NCBI GenBank assembly: GCA_033297075.1
Contig: MU858190.1
Location: 36,610-100,609, forward strand
DNA from: Rhypophila decipiens
Lineage: Eukaryota; Ascomycota; Sordariomycetes; Sordariales; Naviculisporaceae
Direction: 5' to 3'
Length of the DNA: 64,000 bases
A program made the position numbers and the translations under genes. This document shows positions 1 through 9,500 of the stretch, one piece after another. Within the stretch, counting starts at the first letter, position 1, and each line of letters begins with the position of its first letter. The notes below the pieces were generated by a model. The model saw only the letters and a program-made list of their open reading frames with translations. It was not told the origin of the DNA and ran no database searches.

Positions 1-1774
1 CGTCGAGGCCACACCCGGCATTCGCCCCCTCCACGACATCATTGAAAATTTCTGGATGCCGGTACAGAACAGGGTTGACGAACCCTACTGTCGTTTTCCC
101 CGCTCGCAGCCGCGCCTCGTTGACCTTGGCCATGATAGACGCCACCACGGGCGCAGCAGCCGACGTACCGTGCACGCTCACCCACTTCCCGTTGGTCACC
201 ATGCTGTATCCTGTCGCTAGGGCTGCGATATCGGGGTACCCTCTACCCGTGCGGTTGAAGCGGGAGGATAAGGCTGAGTTCGGGTCCAGGGCAGCGGCGA
301 AGTAGGAGTGCACAGCTTTGGCCTGGTAGTCTGGGACTGGAAAGATGTTGCTGAACCCGCCTGATGAGGTGCGGATGGTTTTGTTGAGAAAGAGACGGCG
401 GTATGCGACTTCTGTGATGCGGTTGTTGGGGGGATGCGCCGCCGAGGGGAGGTTGCGCCAGGCTACCACGGCTTGGTCTTGGTCTTCTCGTGGTGAGGTC
501 CCGCCTACTGCTGTCACCCAGGGGCAGGATGCGGGCCAGTTGGGAACAAAGCTGCCCGAGGTGGTGGTGTTTGGGTGGCGGGGGTCGGAGCAGTAGCCGT
601 CTGGGTGACCGCCGACGCCGGCGTCGCCTGTGGCCACGACGACTGTCACGCCCTGGAGGGACAGCTTGAGGAATTCGAGACATTGCCGCGAGAGGTATTC
701 GGCGGGAAAGTAGTGCTCGGGCCAGGCGAAGGATATGGAGATGACACTGGGCGGCTTGGCGGTGCCGCAGTCGAAGGTCTTGTCTGGAGGTATGGGGTCG
801 ATGGAAGGATCGAGCGAGCCGCAGTAGTATCTGTCAAAGGCGGCTAGCATGGTGCCTATCTGAGGGCCGGGGAGGTCATGCGACCCGACCTGGATGTTGG
901 TAACGGGGAGCGGATGCGTCAGAGCCATGGCGTACTCGAAGTCCAGGTTGGCCTCGAGGTTGAAGGGCTCCATTTTCACGTCGAGATTTTGGTATCCACC
1001 GTTTATGGGCGCCATGACGGGCCGTTGGCCGACCAGGTCCGGCATAAACCTGCCGAAGAAGGTGTCGAGGTCTTCGGGGAGCCATGTTAGCCATGACGGT
1101 ATGTGGATGCCTAGGGAGTTGTTGGGGTGGGACGCGTTGTCCGAATCGGGAATGTGGTAGACGCTGCGAAGGCAGGCTGGGGTAGTCTGTTGGTGGCACG
1201 GGATTTGACCCTGGCTTCCTTCGGTGTCTCGGCGGATTGATGGCATCATGGTAGGGTGAGCATCGGTCGCCGCAAGCACCGCTCGAGGTCGAGGTCGCGA
1301 GGGCGTATCAGCTGCTGGCTCGGCAATGATGATATCGACGTGGTCTTTCAGCCCCACTGGCACGGGTATGCTGGTGGCAACCTGAGCGCCCAGAGGTGAA
1401 CTCCAGGATGGGAATAAGCTGTGTAGGTTGCTCCGAGGGGAAAGCAGCCGGACTTCATGGCCCTGGTGCGAACGGTGGAACTGACTGTTGGGTATGCCGG
1501 CAGCGGCGAGCCAGGAGAGCACACTGTTGACAGATTCCGAGCTTGGTGCAAAGAACTGAGCAACTTGGGAAGCAGTCCAGTAGGAGCCGTAAGTTGGTGA
1601 ATCCGGGTCCGTGATCCTCGAAAGCTCTCGCACTGCTTTGACTGCACTTTGCTGCTTGAGCCTAAGGCCAATGATGAGGGCGATGGAGATATTGGCGCGC
1701 GTGCTGTTGTCCGCTGTTGTCATAGACACACCTAGTGACAACAGGGCAGACAGACATAGGACTCTCACGAGCAT
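1..1774 (-). CDS. Sedolisin-type serine protease (peptidase S53, tripeptidyl-peptidase-like), 3' end cut by window edge
   Basis: Secreted acid protease precursor, read without introns from the ATG at 1774 leftwards past position 1; about 591 codons are visible. Residues 1-20 form a signal peptide (MLVRVLCLSALLSLG...). Next comes the S53 pro-domain, with its typical stretch ITDPDSPTYGSYWTASQV near residue 60. The catalytic Glu/Asp pair lies in EANLD (about residue 273). The oxyanion Asp lies in VVVATGDAGVGG (usual form SSGD, here ATGD). Further family blocks follow: CPWVTAVGGT, SSGGFSNIFP and RGYPDIAALATGY. The nucleophile Ser is in HGTSAAAP (about residue 535), followed by VGFVNPVLYRHPEIFNDV. 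The family cleaves peptides at acidic pH outside the cell. Only the last part of the catalytic domain is missing, because of the window edge. The family call is firm; whether it is an exo- or endopeptidase is not decidable here. Confidence 0.93.
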   Translation of the reverse strand, partial: MLVRVLCLSALLSLGVSMTTADNSTRANISIALIIGLRLKQQSAVKAVRELSRITDPDSPTYGSYWTASQVAQFFAPSSESVNSVLSWLAAAGIPNSQFHRSHQGHEVRLLSPRSNLHSLFPSWSSPLGAQVATSIPVPVGLKDHVDIIIAEPAADTPSRPRPRAVLAATDAHPTMMPSIRRDTEGSQGQIPCHQQTTPACLRSVYHIPDSDNASHPNNSLGIHIPSWLTWLPEDLDTFFGRFMPDLVGQRPVMAPINGGYQNLDVKMEPFNLEANLDFEYAMALTHPLPVTNIQVGSHDLPGPQIGTMLAAFDRYYCGSLDPSIDPIPPDKTFDCGTAKPPSVISISFAWPEHYFPAEYLSRQCLEFLKLSLQGVTVVVATGDAGVGGHPDGYCSDPRHPNTTTSGSFVPNWPASCPWVTAVGGTSPREDQDQAVVAWRNLPSAAHPPNNRITEVAYRRLFLNKTIRTSSGGFSNIFPVPDYQAKAVHSYFAAALDPNSALSSRFNRTGRGYPDIAALATGYSMVTNGKWVSVHGTSAAAPVVASIMAKVNEARLRAGKTTVGFVNPVLYRHPEIFNDVVEGANAGCGLD

Positions 1775-2712
1775 GGCATCCAGTCGGCGTCTCTGTGCGG
1801 AGAAGGAAACTTGTGTAATCCATTCGACACTTGCGGTGTACCTAGACGAGCACCAAGTTCAATAAGGGGCCTGGAATATTGGTATATTAGCACTGGGCTT
1901 GACGCGTTGGTGCAGCTGGGTGAGGCAAATGTAGGCCTATACGCGGATTGGGATCGCAGGATCGATATGGAATCAACATTTCACCGAATTTCAACCGTAT
2001 TGGTACGCCAACAACAAAGGTAGGTACTTTTGTCAGATCACTCGCTTCCTCTGCAGCCAAGACGTCTTGGAATTTGTAATCAAAGCACCCCTATCAACTA
2101 TCTGATGGGTTCAAGGCTGGCTGCGCATCGCAAAGGATCCATCCTAATAATGGGATGGTCATGTCTGAACGAACCTTCGGCGTATCCCGTGACATCGCGC
2201 TCTTATACCGGATAACTCGGCTGGAAAGACTCAACATTGCCAAGACTCAAAGGTACGCAAACCTCAGAGACAGCATGACGACGGTAATGCCAGTCATGAA
2301 ATGCACTGGTGTCTCGGCACAACACCATCCACGGATTCACCGGTTATACGCCAGCTTGGCACACAGCGTAGGAGTCGCGAATATGATATGCTCAAGTCCT
2401 TGTGAGCAAGCCTCGCTTCGACACCAGACACGACAGACCTGCCAAGCCACCGAATCTGCTGGTGGGCGGGAAGGGAAGGAGAAGAGAAGCAGGTAGCTTG
2501 GACAAGATCCTGAGGAGACCAGGAGAAGATGAGCCAAGTCTGAGAAGGAAAAAAGTATATAAAGCCTTGCTTGCATCCGTCCAGGTCGCTACTCTCAACA
2601 TCTTGCTACCATCATCACCATCCGCTTCGACAAGACCAACTGCAGCATACAATCTCTCAGCCTTTGAACCATCTGCACAGCTAGCAAATCACCTCCCACC
2701 GCCCCTGCCAAA
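1775..2712. other. Divergent intergenic region, no gene seen
   Basis: Shared upstream region of the sedolisin (minus) and the small secreted protein at 2713 (plus). No open frame here has a recognisable protein or coding-like structure. A TATA box near 2556 belongs to the plus-strand gene. Confidence 0.6.
2556..2564 (+). promoter_or_regulatory. Putative TATA box of the small secreted protein at 2713
   Basis: TATATAAAG, 149-157 bp upstream of the ATG. The spacing suits a transcription start near 2590 and a 5' UTR of about 120 nt. Confidence 0.55.
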
Positions 2713-3133
2713 ATGCGTCAATCCATCATCATCGCCACCCTTCTTGGTGCCGTCGCCTGGGCCGCTCCAGCTCCCGCCATCGACGGGATCAAGGGCCTTT
2801 CAGAACGTGTAAGCTCTCTAGCTTTCTTTCTCGCTAAACCGGGCTGGAACTATAACCACGATACTAACGAGGCTCAAATTCAGTCCGATCAGCATGGCGA
2901 CCTTGTCGCCCGGGTAAGATCTCAAATATGATGCCCTCTCTTCACCCACCCAATCATATAAAGAGATGTATTGACGGGATACTCCTCCCCTCTAGTCCAA
3001 CTACGTCGAGTGCCACCAGAACTGTGTCCGCGGATGCCCTGCGGCCTGGATTTGCCAGGCCGCCTGCAACGCCGCCTGTGCAAACGCCGCAGAGGCCGAT
3101 GGAACTCCCTCCCTGGCTGCACGCGATGCCTAA
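2713..3133 (+). CDS. Small cysteine-rich secreted protein (87 aa), unrecognised
   Basis: Three exons, 2713-2808, 2884-2913 and 2996-3133. Both introns are phase 0 with GTAAG donors and CAG/TAG acceptors. The product has a signal peptide (MRQSIIIATLLGAVAWAAPA), a short linker, and a compact Cys block: six cysteines spaced C-x3-C-x3-C-x5-C-x3-C-x3-C (from ECHQNC to CNAAC). Regular x3 spacing puts cysteines on one face of helices, so a disulfide-stapled helical hairpin is plausible. No family is recognised; a role as effector-like or antimicrobial protein is only inferred from size, secretion signal and cysteines. Several upstream in-frame ATGs are absent, and the chosen ATG follows a good CCAAAATG context. 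Confidence 0.78.
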
Positions 3134-3972
3134 GGGCAGTGAGTCCGGTTGCTTTCAAGTAAAGGTGTGTTAGTCGTGATGGTTACGAAGGGGCCGTTGG
3201 CAGCGAAAGGGAAATGATGGTATCCTGTGTTCGGGTGTGCACTTTTATCTTTGAGATGTTGGATGATGGTCATGGAGACAATTGGATATTTCTGTCGTTA
3301 CCGACCTGGCCTAGTTACGATTAGTTACAAAACCCCAGAGACACTCGTTAACATCGGCGTTTATCTTCAAAGCCATTGGGATTTCTACAAGAGGAGTCCT
3401 GGGATGTCTGGTTGGAGAATGGAGATAAGGAGGACCTACCTAAACCGATTTAACCGATTCCAAGACTCACATTAATGGTCAGGCTGCATGTAAGATGCAA
3501 TACTACGCCATGTATCACCAAATCAGGGAGCTCAATGTAGGTTCCAAGACCCTTACTAAAGTCCAACAGCATTGACTGTATCGTGGGCTGCCGTTCCATT
3601 GGATGCCAAGAAGCGGCTTGACTACGCCTCGCTTTCTGCTTACGTTCGCCTACATCGACCTCGGTGATTGGCCGGATGATCCGAGACCCTCATTTCCAAG
3701 CCCGGGGTTCTGATTGTGACTGGTCCGGATATATAAGCCGCTGACCGATCGTCCGGTTTTGCCGGCGTTGGTCCGGGTTGAACTGCATATCACCTGTCCC
3801 AGTGCTCATATCAGATTTGTACCCCTGGGACTAACATGCTTTATGTCATGCTATAAATGAGTACAAGTCCGTATGGTTTTATGATAATGATTTTTTCACA
3901 GCTCTGAATGCCATAGCCCACAGCAAATCCACAAAACCCGAACCATCGTGTCAAGGAGCCGTATCAATCAAC
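3134..3972 (+). other. Intergenic region, no gene seen
   Basis: 3' flank of the small secreted protein and upstream region of the GMC oxidase. A GGATATATAAGCC motif near 3730 could be a TATA box, but it lies about 240 bp before the chosen ATG. Nothing else is recognised. Confidence 0.5.
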
Positions 3973-5989
3973 ATGCCATTGCACACACAGCTCCCAGGAG
4001 ACCTGAAGCAGGTGGATGTGATCATTGCAGGAGGTATCCACACAGCGCTCTCATATTTTCCTACACCGTCTTTCAAGAACTAACACCAGCGCCCTTCACC
4101 ACAGGAGGAACCGCAGGCTGCATCATTGCCGCCCGACTGGCCGAAGCGGACCCAACTTTGTCCATCCTAGTGGTCGAAGGAGGCGCCAACAATGAAGGGA
4201 ATCCCATCGTCAAACACCCAGCATTCTTGCTCGCCGGAATGGTGCCCGAAAGCAAGACCAACATGTTCGTCCAGGGTCTGGAAGAGGAACAGCTTGAGGG
4301 GAGAGCGCAAGTTGTCCCGACTGGTGGAATTCTTGGCGGCGGTTCGTCGACCAACTTCATGATGTACAGCCGTGCGTCGCGGTCGGATTACGATGGGTGG
4401 AAGACGCCTGGGTGGTCGACGGATGAGCTGCTTCCGTTGATCAACAAGGTGGGATTGACAGGACTCGCACAACCGTACCTTGTTTGCTGATGTTTTTTCT
4501 CGTGATATCCAGACTGAAACATACCACGGCCCAGGAGACATGTCCAAACACGGGCATAATGGACCGATCCACATATCAACCGGCACCTTCCGGTCTGAGC
4601 GGTCCCGCGAGTCTTTCATTGCCGCTGCTCAAAGGGCTGGCAGACCAGTAGTCGAAGATGCTCAAGCCTTTGATGAGATTGGCATTCAACGGGCTGTCAG
4701 CTACATCTCCCCGGATGGAGTCCGACAAGATGTTGCGTCTAGGTATCTTCTCCCAAAGCTCCAAGACGGCCTGCATCCGGAGCTGCATGTCCTGGTTCAG
4801 CATCAGGTGCTTCGAATCCAGTTTGATGACAACAAGAAAGCTGTCGGCGTGCAGTTCAGGCCCAACCCGTTATTCTCAGCCGATGGCGAGCCAGTATCGT
4901 CAACCCAATCAGTTCGGGCGAGGAAGTTGGTTGTTGTATCCACCGGTGCGCTTGGGACCCCAATCCTTCTTGAGAGATCAGGCGTTGGAAGCCCCGAAGT
5001 CCTCAAAAGAGCCGGAGTCAGCCTCGTGGCAGAGCTTCCAGGCGTTGGCGCCGTATACCAAGACCACCCGTCGTGTCTGTATCCATACCGAACAAGCCTA
5101 AACCCAGAAGAGACGCTCGACGTCTTCACCCGTGGGGAGCTCGACTTTGGGGAGTGGATCAAGAACAACGAGCCCAGACTAGGCTGGAACGTCATGGATG
5201 CCTCTGCCAAATGGCGCCCTGAAGACTCCGAGATTGACCAACTCGGTCCAGAGTTCCGCGCAGCCTGGGATCGCGACTTTAAATCCAAGCCCGACAGACC
5301 TATTGCCATCGGCGCGTACGTCAGCAGGTAAGCCATCAACTACTTCCCCTCTTCCATTCATTTCCTCTACTAACACACCACACTCATCATCAATCAGCTT
5401 CCCAGCAATGGCAACCGACATCCCCCGGGGGCAATACATAACAGTCTCGAACTTCCTCACCTACCCTTATTCCAGGGGACACATCCACGTCACCAGTCCC
5501 GACCCATCTTCCCCCCTCGACTTCAAAACAGGCCTGCTCTCCGACCCCCAAAACCTAGACCTCAAAGCCCTCCTCTGGACCTACAAAATCCACCGCGAAA
5601 TCGTCCGCCGCATGTCCATCTACCGCGGCGAAGTCCCCTCCTGGCACCCACCCTTTGCGTCCGACTCGGCAGCAGCATGCATCGCCATCGACGAACCGCT
5701 CCCCGAGCCGGTGCAGAATATCCAGTACACGGCGCAAGACGATGCGATACTGGAAAAGTTCTTGGTGGAGAGGGTCGCGACGGGGTGGCACAGTCTCGGG
5801 ACTTGCAGGATGGCGCCGCTGGACGACGATGGTGTCGTGGACAAGGATCTGAATGTGTATGGAGTCGGGCAATTGAAGCTGGCGGATCTGAGTATCGCGC
5901 CGGAGAATGTCGGGGCGCATACGAACAACACTGCGTTGATGATTGGGGAGAAGGCTGCAGAGATTATTATACGAGATTTAGAATTGTGA
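3973..5989 (+). CDS. GMC oxidoreductase, alcohol-oxidase-like (603 aa)
   Basis: FAD-dependent glucose-methanol-choline oxidoreductase. Exons 3973-4033, 4105-4448, 4513-5327 and 5398-5989 join in frame. Intron 1 splits the FAD-binding loop; once joined, the Rossmann motif reads VDVIIAGGGTAGCIIAARLAE (first residues about 15-35). GGILGGGSSTNFMMYSRAS (about residue 95) is the second FAD-contact signature, close to fungal methanol/alcohol oxidases (CAZy AA3_3 type). Near the C-terminus, WHSLGTCRMAP carries the catalytic His, and HTNNTALMIGEKAAEI carries the second active-site position as Asn. There is no signal peptide and no clear SKL-type peroxisomal tail (it ends RDLEL), so a cytosolic or non-classical location is likely. 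It would oxidise an alcohol to an aldehyde with H2O2 release; the substrate cannot be read from the sequence. Length is typical of the family. Confidence 0.92.
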
Positions 5990-6526
5990 TTTCAAGCATC
6001 AGGGGTTGTGTATTAGAAGGTACAGAATAGGTAATGGAGAGGGAAAGATGAAACCCCCGAGACCCACAATGAATAAATCGTAGCGTGGAAACAAACCCGT
6101 CATGGTTACTATTTAGAATCACCCTCAAATCTATCTCTACTCATCGTTCCTATTACATGCACGGAAAGCTTCCCATGCTCTTGAGATTGTTAGATAAGTA
6201 ACTTACTTGCCGTCAACACCGCTTGTCTCTGGCTTCATTCATTGTCTGTGATTTGTCACGTGTCAAATATGACTTGGACAACTGTTCTAGCATGCACAAT
6301 TGGCATATCAGACAAGTATCATCTGTGTCTGGGAGAACGCAAGGTCACCTCAGCTTGTTTTCGGGGACAGACCTTTGTCAATAACGGAGCTATGTGTTTT
6401 TAAAATCCAAGAACAGGCCGTGAAAGCCAAGGAAGGAGACAATGGGCAACCTCCAAGGCAAGAGAACTTGGACATATGATATTGGTATCCTGCTACCTAC
6501 TCAACAGATGCTCGAGACAAAGAAAA
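5990..6526. other. Convergent intergenic region, no gene seen
   Basis: Lies between the 3' ends of the GMC oxidase (plus) and the GH55 protein (minus). No coding or repeat signal was recognised. Confidence 0.55.
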
Positions 6527-9500
6527 CTAAGACGCAGAGACTGTAGCTACATCATCAAAAACAACCACGACAGGACCTTTCTCTCCTCCCTCTGCCACCT
6601 CCCCAGCAGGGACAAAGACAGTTCCGTTCTTAGGAACGTCAGGCTCAGATTCAGGCTCAGCAGTATCAGCAGCATCACCCGACACCGCCTCCTCCTCTGG
6701 GGGCTCCAGGTCCTCGGGGACAGTAATCCACCCATCGGTGGCGTTCCCGACCCTAACCCAACCACTGTCTGTGCCATTTCCAACTCCAGCCCCTGCCGCC
6801 GAGAATGATGCCACTCTCCTCCCATTGCAACAGGACTGGCACCTGTTGTCACTAAATGGTGACCCGCAGGTCCGGCAGTCGAACCCTTCACATCCGGCCG
6901 GGAGACCGCCCAGTCCTCCCGTAAAGGTATAACGAAGACAGCCGGCCTGACAGCTGCCACCCACGCCACCATTGTTACACTTGGTATAGTCCTCTCTGAC
7001 CAACAGGTAGGCTGTGATGAGTGACGGACTGCCCAGGGGAAAGCCGAAGCTCTGTCCAGAAACGGTAGTGACACAACCAGGTACCCACTCACAGGTGAAA
7101 TCATAGTTGATTCCGTACCTGTCAGTTCGCCGGTATCGTATGGGCGGCGAGTTGGGCCCCATTGTGTCATCACCTCCTGGAAAGAGCTCCTCGTCGGTCC
7201 GCAGGCCCGAAAAGTCGTCTGAAAAGTCGTCTTGATACCCGGGGTTGATGTCTGCATGCCCGGGGAAGTCGGCCTCGTCGTGGCATACAATCGGGCCTCT
7301 TGTCAATGGGACAGGAGAAGGACCAGGGTCTCTAGTGGTCGTCGTCGTTGTGCCGCCACCGCCACCACCACCGCCGCCACCCGGTGTGCCTGGGAGGTTA
7401 TCGTCATACAATCCCGACGCGCTAAACTTGCGGTCTATTGACTGGGCTGCAGCAAGGAGGCGTTCCGGACTTTCCGGCTCGGGTTCGTCCCGTCCCCAAT
7501 CCATCTTGTACACCGGTGCCGGAGTGGCCGTAGCTGTCCATGAACCGCCAGTGGTCGAGCATCCGCGGACGGTGGAGCACGTTGAAGTGCAACTAGGTGT
7601 GGCAGATTCGATGCAGTTGGTGCGACAAGACTGGAAAGTAGACGTGGTGCATTTTTCCTTGTTGTCGGGATCGTTGGGATCAAGAGGACGGAAGGGGTCG
7701 TTGCTATCAAAAAAGTCGAACTTGACGTGTTCCTTGCCTCCACAGAAGAGGAGACAAGGCATGTTGCAAAAGATTCCCAAGCGGCACCTTGTGCCGCAGT
7801 TGCTTTTGCATTTGGGCTTCGGCGGTCCGTCCTTGTGTACTATTACCGGCACGTCATCATCGTCATCATCTGAATCCTCGGGCAGGTCGGGCTCATCAGT
7901 CGGGTCAGGGTCTGGTTCCTCGTTGGCGGTTGGCCAGGGATAAGGGGGTGGAGTTATGGTTCGAGTGTTGGGCGGGTTAGTGGTTCCCTTGTCCTCTGGA
8001 TCGGGGTCGTCCACAATGGTGAATGGTGGGGGAAGGATGGAGCGAGTTGGCTTGATGGTGAAGAGGCCGGCCGGGTCGTCGGAATCACTGGGCTCCTCTG
8101 ATCGAGAAGTGATGTTGACATTCCAGTACTCAATCTTGTCTGTTGTCACTGGAGGGACGGTGATGATTGTGGTCTGGGTGACTGAAACATAAACTTCCTC
8201 GGTCGTTGTGTGCCCCGGCTCGTCTTCATATGTGCTTGTCTCGAACCAGCCTACCTCGAGGGAGGTGGTGATCAAGGGGAATGTAATGGTGGTCGGCTCG
8301 CGGAGGGTGCGTGGAGGCAGCACATACACGCAGATCGGACTGCACTGAATTGTCACAGTGGCAGTGGAAGCTGGGTCCGCCCAAATCTCGGGGTCGATGT
8401 ACACAACACCTGAGCCCCCCTCAAAGTCACCTCCTCCGCCACCCGAGCCATCGCCAAGATCGACGCCTATGGCTTCCTCCCCTGATAGCGGGAGGTAGGC
8501 TGCTACCTCACTCGTGTACCCTCCCCGGGTTTCGTCCGTGAACAGAACCGGCGGCAATAGGCCACCAGCGGGGGTGATGATCTCAGCGTTGCCCTTGGTG
8601 AAGATATTGTAGAGCCATGTCCTGGACGCGTAGTTGGTTTCAATCAAGGCATCTTGACAGCTTTCACCTGCCGTGCAGCCCAGCTCGTTATTGCGGAAGA
8701 AGTTGTAGAAACCAGCCCCGTAGATGTGGACATCACTCGAGTTGATGATGCGCAGAGCCCATGCGCTGGCACACTGGCCGTCGTCTTCATCGCAGTTGGA
8801 GAAGGTCGGATCGCTTGGCCACAGACCAATGGTGTAGGGACCAAAGGCAGTTGGGTTGGGCTGGTAATATGGTGTTTCGGTCTGCATGTGGCCGAGGAAG
8901 AGGTTTGATGCGCCCAGGATCTGCCACTGGTAAAGCTGGCAATGCTCGCTGGCGGAGCCCCAGAACCAGGTTGGACCTTGGGACTCGATGAGAACTCCAC
9001 GACCAACGTAGATGGAAATTTGCGTGTGGACGTTGATGGGGATACCCTCGGGGTCGTTGGTACCCTCGCCGTTTGAAGGGTCTTCCAGATCGTGGTCGGC
9101 CACCCAGACCCAGACATTGTCAAAGAATCCGGATGACTCGGGAGTCACATGAAGCAGCAACGACGCAGCCATACACTCTGGCTTGGGAGAGTCCTGGGGA
9201 GCAACGCAGTCAGCGAGGAGGAGGTCGGTGTTTGCTCCTCCTCCGACGCGGAAGTGACTGTCAATCATAAAGGCCGAGCCTTGGCTGCTCTCGTGGACGT
9301 TCCATTCCATCAAGACCATTCCAGGCGTCGAGCCCTTGGTGCTGAACAGCATGTCGGTAATCTCGATGACACCAGAGTCGCCGGGGTTTCCGACCTTGAC
9401 CATGACTACCGGATTTCCTTCGTCGCCGAATCTCGAGCCAGTTCCCATGATGTTGCTCCATCCCGAGCCGACAATCTTGGACCCGACAGGAACAAAAACA

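Noticed and set aside
7245..7943. 232-codon plus-strand open frame with proline run
   Set aside because: Antisense to the polyglycine and acidic linkers of the GH55 protein; the proline and serine runs are mirror images of those codons.
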